NCBI GenBank assembly: GCA_005879255.1
Contig: VBKY01000281.1
Span: 1 to 10,531 of the forward strand
Direction of reading: 5' to 3'
Source of the DNA: Deltaproteobacteria bacterium
GTDB lineage: Bacteria; Desulfobacterota_B; Binatia; UBA9968
DNA length: 10,531 nt
In this document: positions 6,728-10,531 of the stretch, in pieces
How the letters are laid out: each line of letters starts with the position of its first letter
How positions within the stretch are numbered: the first letter of the stretch is position 1
Made by a program: the position numbers and the translations under genes
Notes under the pieces: generated by a model
Told to the model about the DNA's origin: nothing
Database searches by the model: none
What the model saw: the letters and a program-made list of their open reading frames with translations, nothing else

Positions 6728-8092
6728 ATGGCGGAGGCGGGGCTCGATGACCCAAACTCGCTCGATTCCTGTCCCGAAGCAAAGTCGTGCTGTGAAACAG
6801 AAACAATAATGGAAGACGTTCCTAAATCACCTCGCGCGTCTCAAGCCGAGGGGCCATTTGAAGTATTTCGGTTTCGTGATTTCCGCTTGTTTTGGCTCGG
6901 CTATTTTATTTCACAGGTCGGCAATTCCATGCAGCAGATGGCGGTGAGCTGGCTCTTGTACGATATGACAAGATCCGCGTTTCAGCTGGGTCTCAACGGA
7001 GCTTTCCGGGCCGTGCCTATGATTGTCTTGGGCCTGTTCGGTGGAACGATAGCGGACCGCTTTGACCGCAGGCGGGTTCTGTTCGTTACGCAGACCATTC
7101 TTATGATCCTGGCATTTCTTCTCGGATTCTTGGCTCAGACAGCGTACGTCAAGGTTTGGCATGTGTATGCGCTGACATTGCTGGCGGCAATCGTCCAAAG
7201 CGTGGATAACCCCACTCGACAAGCGCTTGTTCCTTCCCTGGTTCCTCGGTCGGCCCTGGCTAACGCGATCGCGCTCAATTCGCTGTTGTGGAAAAGCACG
7301 ATTTTGGTGGGGCCATCTCTCGCCGGTATTGCCATCAGCACGGTGGGAACCGACGGCGCATTTTACGCCAATGCTTTGAGCTTTCTTGCCGTCGTCGTAG
7401 CGCTTTTCTTTATGAAAAGTTTTTCGTCTGGGACCGTCAGTGCCGGCGGCTTCGTGAGAGACCTTCAACAGGGTCTCTCCTATGTCCGCAGGCAAAAAAT
7501 TATCCTCGCGATTATGTTGATGGAGGCTTTTTCGTCCGTATTCGGTCTTGATCCGGCCATGCTCACTATCTTTTCCCGTGATGTACTTCAGGTGGGTGCA
7601 TCCGGACTAGGATTTCTTCAAGCCGCCCGCGGGCTCGGGGCCATTTTGGGATCGGCATTCCTGGTGTCGATCGGCAACGCGCGCTCCCAGGGCAAGGTCC
7701 TTGTCTACTCAGCGATTGTGTACGGGCTGAGCTTCGCTCTTTTTGGGCTCTCGCCGTACTTTTTTCTTTCGTTAGTCCTGCTTTTTGTTACCGGTGCCGC
7801 CGATACCATCTGGGGCGCTGTCCGCAGCACGATCTTACAAACAAACACTCCGGACTATCTTCAGGGCAGGGTGATGGGCGTCTTCGGTCTGAGCAGCCGC
7901 GGACTATCTCCACTCGGTCAGGTGGAAACGGGCTTAATCGTTCCCCTGATAGGAGCTAGGGAAACTACCTTTTGGGGTGGGTCGCTCGTCTTGTGCGCGT
8001 CGCTCCTCACGGTCTGGCGAGTACCGGCAATTTATCGTTTCCGCACAAAAACGCAGGCGGCGGCGGAAATCGTTGGAAGAAATAAAAAATAA
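6728..8092 (+). CDS. MFS_3-type (EntS-like, DHA3) major facilitator exporter
   Basis: This is a 12-helix inner-membrane transporter of the major facilitator superfamily, in the branch that contains the enterobactin exporter EntS and macrolide pumps. The 454 residues include a hydrophilic start (1-43), then F-E-V-F-R-F-R-D-F-R-L-F-W-L-G (43-57), which is typical of the branch. The loop motif A is G-G-T-I-A-D-R-F-D-R-R-R-V (105-117), and D-N-P-T-R-Q-A-L-V-P (160-169) is followed by L-A-N-A-I-A-L-N-S (177-185). Two ATG starts are possible: 6728, and 6809, which removes 27 residues that include a Cys pair. Neither has a good ribosome site, and conserved sequence begins after both. The substrate is unknown. 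The gene stands alone: 418 bp separate it from the upstream gene and the next gene is convergent. Confidence 0.9.
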   Translation: MAEAGLDDPNSLDSCPEAKSCCETETIMEDVPKSPRASQAEGPFEVFRFRDFRLFWLGYFISQVGNSMQQMAVSWLLYDMTRSAFQLGLNGAFRAVPMIVLGLFGGTIADRFDRRRVLFVTQTILMILAFLLGFLAQTAYVKVWHVYALTLLAAIVQSVDNPTRQALVPSLVPRSALANAIALNSLLWKSTILVGPSLAGIAISTVGTDGAFYANALSFLAVVVALFFMKSFSSGTVSAGGFVRDLQQGLSYVRRQKIILAIMLMEAFSSVFGLDPAMLTIFSRDVLQVGASGLGFLQAARGLGAILGSAFLVSIGNARSQGKVLVYSAIVYGLSFALFGLSPYFFLSLVLLFVTGAADTIWGAVRSTILQTNTPDYLQGRVMGVFGLSSRGLSPLGQVETGLIVPLIGARETTFWGGSLVLCASLLTVWRVPAIYRFRTKTQAAAEIVGRNKK

Positions 8093-8116
8093 ACGGGAGA
8101 TCCGATTCGCAAAGTC

Positions 8117-8170
8117 CAAGCCCGCGAAACTTTAACAAAGCAATAATTTGTCCTACTGGCCGCGGGCTTG
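8117..8170. repeat. Perfect 10-bp inverted repeat with nested 5-bp stem
   Basis: CAAGCCCGCG (8117-8126) and CGCGGGCTTG (8161-8170) are exact reverse complements. Inside the 34-base loop, ACAAA (8135-8139) pairs with TTTGT (8147-8151). It begins 24 bp after the MFS stop codon and could end transcription from that side, but no T-run follows on either strand, so it is not a classic intrinsic terminator. Confidence 0.5.
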
Positions 8171-8401
8171 TGCGACCCCAGATACGCTAGAGCAGAAAGC
8201 CCGACCCCGGGATTTGCCCAGACTCATGCCTGATCATCCCGCTGGAATTTTCAAGCGGATGAGCGTCGTGTATGGTGCTCTGTTTTGTAGATTTTGTTAT
8301 TTTTTTTCTTCGGCTGAGATTTTCGGCCTCCGTATTTGCGTTTTAATCGACGATCTCGAAGCGACCCTGGTCTTGGGATTCCCCTTTTCAGGCCGAATTC
8401 T

Positions 8402-8432
8402 GATGCTGACCCTAACCTGCCGATGCTGACCC
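8402..8432. repeat. Two 11-bp direct repeats 20 bp apart, possible IS21-type end remnant
   Basis: GATGCTGACCC occurs exactly at 8402-8412 and 8422-8432. Read on the minus strand this is GGGTCAGCATC twice with a 20-bp period, the second followed by AGAATTCGG. Repeated GGGTCAG-plus-AT-rich units with about 20-bp spacing are a feature of the ends of many IS21-family elements. No transposase sequence is left nearby, so this is a suggestion only. Confidence 0.35.
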
Positions 8433-8469
8433 CTGAATGCAAGATAGAACCCTAGACCCAAACGTCTTG

Positions 8470-8844
8470 CTATCCATGTCTGCTATTGGAACGGCGAGCG
8501 AGCGCCCGCAGGCGGCCCAACAGCTCCCGCGTCGAGGTGAAGAAGCCGACCTTATCGTGGGTTTGGAAATCGACGCGTTCCTTCTCTACTCCATCTTGAA
8601 ACAGAATTAAGGTCGGTATTGCTTGAATGCCGTAACGCTCCATGACGGCTGGGTTGTGATCCACATTCACCTTGAGGACGCGCGCAGCGCCCGCATATTG
8701 CTCGGCGGCGAGCTCAACGATTGGCGCGAGCGTGCGGCACGGTTCGCACCATTCCGCCCAGAAGTCCACCAGCGCCAGCGTCCTCGACTTCAACACAACT
8801 TGATCGAAATCGCGCTCGTTCACTTCTCTGACAGTTTCACTCAT
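8470..8844 (-). CDS. Thioredoxin with WCEPC active site
   Basis: This 124-residue cytoplasmic thioredoxin reduces disulfides through a Cys pair. The fold is complete: L-V-D-F-W-A-E-W (25-32) with the buried Asp27 equivalent to E. coli Asp26, the active site W-C-E-P-C (32-36), the cis-proline loop A-I-P-T (75-78) and F-Q-D-G-V-E in the last strands. The usual Gly between the cysteines' W-C and P-C is Glu34, which could alter redox potential or partner choice. A basic tail (R-R-S-N-S-R-H-G) ends the protein. The frame is open further upstream, but ATG at 8844 is chosen because GGAGA lies six bases before it (8851-8855) and it overlaps the stop of the STAS-like gene as ATGA. It is the last gene of a three-gene minus-strand cluster. 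Confidence 0.93.
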   Translation of the reverse strand: MSETVREVNERDFDQVVLKSRTLALVDFWAEWCEPCRTLAPIVELAAEQYAGAARVLKVNVDHNPAVMERYGIQAIPTLILFQDGVEKERVDFQTHDKVGFFTSTRELLGRLRALARRSNSRHG

Positions 8845-9116
8845 CGTCGTTCTCCGCGCATGATCTGTTCCACGATCGCTTTGGTCATGCATCCGTCCGC
8901 TTCCAGCTCGGCGCCGTGACGGTACATATCGGCCAACAGACTTTTTCCTTGTTCGTCCACAAACGTCACATCGCAGAGGAGCACCCTAACCGGCCCATTG
9001 CCGCCGGCCGTCTTTCGCCAACACTCTTTCAATAGTTCAACCCACGGCCCGGCCAGCTTCCCCTCAAGCTCGAAAGTTGTCCTTGTCACGTCGGTTTGAG
9101 TTGTGATTTTCAACAC
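8841..9116 (-). CDS. Small STAS-domain-like protein
   Basis: This 91-residue soluble protein resembles a single STAS (anti-anti-sigma-like) domain: strand T-F-E-L-E-G-K-L-A-G-P-W (14-25), a helix, strand V-R-V-L-L-C-D-V (43-50), then F-V-D-E-Q-G-K-S-L-L (52-61) leading into a helix. In SpoIIAA-type proteins the last motif is D-S-S-G with a phosphorylated Ser; here it is D-E-Q-G, so phospho-switching is unlikely. The frame is open to 9239, but GTG at 9116 is the best start. It lies four bases after the stop of the zinc-ribbon gene, AAGAG is just upstream, and conserved sequence starts there. An alternative ATG is at 9170. Its stop overlaps the thioredoxin start (ATGA), so the two are translationally coupled. 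The function is unknown; regulation by protein-protein contact is likely. Confidence 0.78.
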   Translation of the reverse strand: MLKITTQTDVTRTTFELEGKLAGPWVELLKECWRKTAGGNGPVRVLLCDVTFVDEQGKSLLADMYRHGAELEADGCMTKAIVEQIMRGERR

Positions 9117-9120
9117 GGTT

Positions 9121-9261
9121 TCACTCTTGACTAAGAGGCTCAACACCGATTCCCAGTTTCCAGGCTTCATCGGCGCACGCCGCGCATACGGCCATATCCA
9201 GGGCATCGGTATAAACGCGGTATGTGGCCTCTTCGCCACTCAAGCATCGGGAGCATTTCAT
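9121..9261 (-). CDS. Zinc-ribbon-like microprotein (CxxC ... CxxC, 46 residues)
   Basis: This is a short gene that is easily missed. The minus strand from ATG at 9261 encodes 46 residues with two knuckles, C-S-R-C (3-6) and C-A-A-C (26-29), 19 residues apart, the layout of a structural zinc ribbon. Between them is E-A-T-Y-R-V-Y-T-D-A (11-20), and after them an amphipathic D-E-A-W-K-L-G stretch. It probably binds one Zn2+, and could instead be redox-active given its position. The stop lies four bases before the GTG of the STAS-like gene, so the two are probably co-translated. GAAG sits directly against the ATG, which is too close for a normal ribosome site. GTG at 9294, with AAGGA just before it, is an in-frame alternative adding 11 residues. 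It overlaps the upstream extension of the STAS frame. I do not recognise a named family. Confidence 0.68.
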   Translation of the reverse strand: MKCSRCLSGEEATYRVYTDALDMAVCAACADEAWKLGIGVEPLSQE

Positions 9262-9367
9262 CTTCGAGTCATTCAAGCGGTGCGCGGCTTGCACATGTCC
9301 TTCTCTCTAAGCGATCCGCTTCGTTGGGTCGATTTTTTTATGCTCAATTCATAATAGGAACCCGATG

Positions 9368-9769
9368 TCATAACGACTCACCCTCTAAAAAAACGACGAA
9401 GACCCCCTCGAGTTCATCTTTGTCTTCCACAAGCCCGCGATCTACAGCTACCCTTTCGATGCCAAACCGATCGAACCAGCTAACGGCCAAGAGGTGGCCT
9501 GTATTGTCGTAAAGTTCCAGATAATCGGCAGGTCTTTCAGTGCTCGAGTCGTCATAAACAGCCACGACGCCTACGGTCTTGTCTCCAACAACCAACGAAG
9601 AGACCGCCTTTCGAGTAAGCTCATGCTGTTCCAATGCCCAAACGGGAAGAAAAGCATTCTGATCCAGCGGCTGGTAGCTGGTTTTTCTAGGCTCCGCGCG
9701 CAAAGGAGCGGAAAATAGACTAACCAAAAGGCTTAAGATGATGACAGAGATTATATTCTTGAATTTCAC
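9368..9769 (-). CDS. Secreted or periplasmic protein of unknown function
   Basis: I do not recognise a family for this 133-residue protein. A clear Sec signal peptide is present: basic K-F-K-N, a hydrophobic core at about 6-20, and a likely signal peptidase I site after A-P-L-R-A (residue 25). The mature part of about 108 residues has no Cys, is acidic towards the end and looks beta-rich (V-G-V-V-A-V-Y-D-D, then Y-L-E-L-Y-D and H-L-L-A-V-S-W-F). The start is GTG at 9769, supported by GGGAG seven bases upstream (9777-9781). It lies 106 bp upstream of the zinc-ribbon gene on the same strand and 120 bp downstream of the repeat protein, so it could be transcribed with either. Confidence 0.82.
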   Translation of the reverse strand: MKFKNIISVIILSLLVSLFSAPLRAEPRKTSYQPLDQNAFLPVWALEQHELTRKAVSSLVVGDKTVGVVAVYDDSSTERPADYLELYDNTGHLLAVSWFDRFGIERVAVDRGLVEDKDELEGVFVVFLEGESL

Positions 9770-9889
9770 GACCTGTCTCCCGTTAGATTTCTTCAGTTCC
9801 AGACTACCTGTCTATGCAGCGCAATCTTCCGCCCATTCTCATCGACCTCGACGACCGGACACAACAACAGAACTCCGAGTCTACGTGGC

Positions 9890-10357
9890 TTAGCGCGACT
9901 GGCATCTCCAATCGTGGTAATTCTCTCTGCAACGGTAGTAGTCCCCATAGTAGTAGTCCCCATAGTAGTAGTCCCCATAGTAGTAGTCCCCATAATGGTC
10001 ACCATACCGCCTGTCATATTCGCGCAAATCGCGGTTGAGCTCGCGCCGGTCTTCCCTGAGTTCCCCCCGGCTATCCCTGAATTCTTGCAGAGACCGGCTT
10101 ACGTCCGCTTTGTCGCGGGCGATTTCCTCCGGGCTTGCTCCAGATCGGAAGTCCTGTCTGAGCTCCCGTCGATCTTCTCTTAAGTCTCTACGGTCACTCC
10201 GAAACTCTTGCCGACTGTTGCGCAGCTCTTGGCGGTCGCGCTGGATCTCGTTTCGCAAACTCCTGGGGTTGTGACCTCGGTTCTGGGCCCATGCGCCTGT
10301 TGACGCAAGTAAGCCGACAACCAACGCCGCTGAGACTAAGCTCTTAACTGGATTCAT
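9890..10357 (-). CDS. Secreted Arg/Asp-rich helical protein with C-terminal YGDYY tandem repeats
   Basis: I do not recognise a named family. The 155-residue protein has a signal peptide (M-N-P-V-K, hydrophobic core about 7-20, cleavage after A-W-A at 24). The mature part has three zones. Two stretches (36-70 and 88-117) are almost purely charged, with a seven-residue pattern around D-R-R-x-L-R, and would form long solvent-exposed helices or coiled coils. They are linked by S-G-A-S-P-E-E-I. Residues 122-141 are four exact Y-G-D-Y-Y units. A short tail carries two Cys (143 and 152) and W-R-C. The frame is open to 10462, but ATG at 10357 is preferred because AAGGA lies seven bases before it and it places the signal peptide at the N-terminus. 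A role in the cell envelope or periplasm is inferred from the signal peptide only. Confidence 0.8.
   Translation of the reverse strand: MNPVKSLVSAALVVGLLASTGAWAQNRGHNPRSLRNEIQRDRQELRNSRQEFRSDRRDLREDRRELRQDFRSGASPEEIARDKADVSRSLQEFRDSRGELREDRRELNRDLREYDRRYGDHYGDYYYGDYYYGDYYYGDYYRCRENYHDWRCQSR
9935..9994. repeat. Perfect 15-bp tandem repeat, four copies
   Basis: GTAGTAGTCCCCATA is repeated exactly four times (9935-9949, 9950-9964, 9965-9979, 9980-9994). On the minus strand each unit encodes Y-G-D-Y-Y in the secreted repeat protein. The unit length is a multiple of three, so copy-number changes keep the reading frame. The lack of any base difference between copies points to recent expansion by slippage. 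Confidence 0.95.
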
Positions 10358-10531
10358 TGTAGTTTCCTTTTTCCTTTCTTGCTTTGTGTGCATACGTTGA
10401 TTTTTGTAATCGGAACTTCCGCGCTTTATCCCTTCTGTCTTGCTCACAGCCCATCCACTCACGTATGTAAGGCGAGCAATGGATCAGTTCGATACCGCTC
10501 TTTTCGCAGGCATTTAGAAATCGAACTACCT
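10358..10531. other. Upstream region of the repeat-protein gene
   Basis: The region upstream of the minus-strand start at 10357 holds the ribosome-binding AAGGA (10365-10369) within a purine-rich leader. It also has an 8-bp inverted repeat, AGTTCGAT (10486-10493) and ATCGAACT (10520-10527), with a 26-base loop. I see no convincing promoter and no further gene up to the window end. Confidence 0.35.

Larger units (their letters stand above)
8093..8469. other. Convergent intergenic region between the MFS exporter and the thioredoxin gene
   Basis: Both flanking genes end into this 377-bp stretch, so it should hold terminators. The strongest structure is the inverted repeat at 8117-8170; a T-rich run (about 8280-8315) and the short direct repeats at 8402-8432 are the other features. 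The open frames on both strands (8148-8429 plus, 8251-8442 minus) lack recognisable motifs or ribosome sites, and I treat them as chance. Confidence 0.45.

Noticed and set aside
8148..8442. Overlapping plus and minus open frames between the convergent genes
   Set aside because: Neither has a ribosome site or protein-like features; both span the inverted and direct repeats of the spacer.
9117..9239. N-terminal extension of the STAS-like frame up to 9239
   Set aside because: The same DNA encodes the CxxC microprotein in another frame, conserved STAS-like sequence starts only at 9116, and GTG there is placed four bases after the upstream stop.
9935..9994. CRISPR-like array
   Set aside because: Units are 15 bp, contiguous and without spacers, and lie in a coding frame; it is a coding minisatellite.
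10358..10462. N-terminal extension of the repeat protein
   Set aside because: It would bury the signal peptide behind 35 charged residues; ATG at 10357 has a well-placed AAGGA.
10479..10517. 12-codon plus-strand frame with an upstream AAGGCG, possible leader peptide
   Set aside because: Too short, with no downstream gene inside the window to judge it by.

Overview
The window looks like chromosomal DNA from a free-living, probably Gram-negative bacterium. Two small proteins carry Sec-type signal peptides, and a translocase-like transporter is joined to HEAT repeats as in free-living bacteria. A 'CTTCGACGAGCTCAGGG'-type hairpin repeat of the kind scattered through many deltaproteobacterial-like and uncultivated soil or subsurface genomes lies at 2820-2891. 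The taxon cannot be fixed from the sequence alone. No rRNA, tRNA, CRISPR array or intact mobile element is visible.

Layout. The left three quarters (12-8092) is read on the + strand: a MATE efflux pump, a ketopantoate reductase-like oxidoreductase, a large NTT/MFS-type transporter fused to HEAT repeats, a small cyclic-nucleotide-binding-domain protein that follows it after one base, and an MFS_3-type exporter. The right quarter is read on the - strand. A tight three-gene cluster runs from 9261 down to 8470: a 46-residue CxxC/CxxC zinc-ribbon-like protein, a STAS-like protein and a thioredoxin. Upstream of it lie two secreted small proteins: one of 133 residues with no recognised family, and one with a charged helix followed by a perfect 15-bp tandem repeat. 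The two strands converge at 8093-8469.

Spacers. The 609-bp gap at 2472-3080 holds a decayed minus-strand gene fragment resembling the C-terminal half of DUF1211/TMEM175 channel proteins, and next to it the hairpin repeat. The 418-bp gap at 6310-6727 has no gene I can support. The 377-bp convergent gap has a perfect 10-bp inverted repeat and a pair of 11-bp direct repeats reminiscent of IS21-type ends.

How the genes may work together. The transporter-HEAT protein and its cyclic-nucleotide-type partner are almost certainly co-translated and probably form one membrane unit. The zinc ribbon, STAS and thioredoxin genes are coupled by a 4-nt gap and an ATGA overlap, so they probably act in one redox or signalling task. 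The MATE and MFS_3 genes are export pumps with unknown substrates.

Most notable points: the zinc-ribbon microprotein and its cluster, the TMEM175-like pseudogene, the split transporter/HEAT/cNMP-domain unit with an altered phosphate-binding cassette, and the reductase lacking the usual catalytic-site asparagines.
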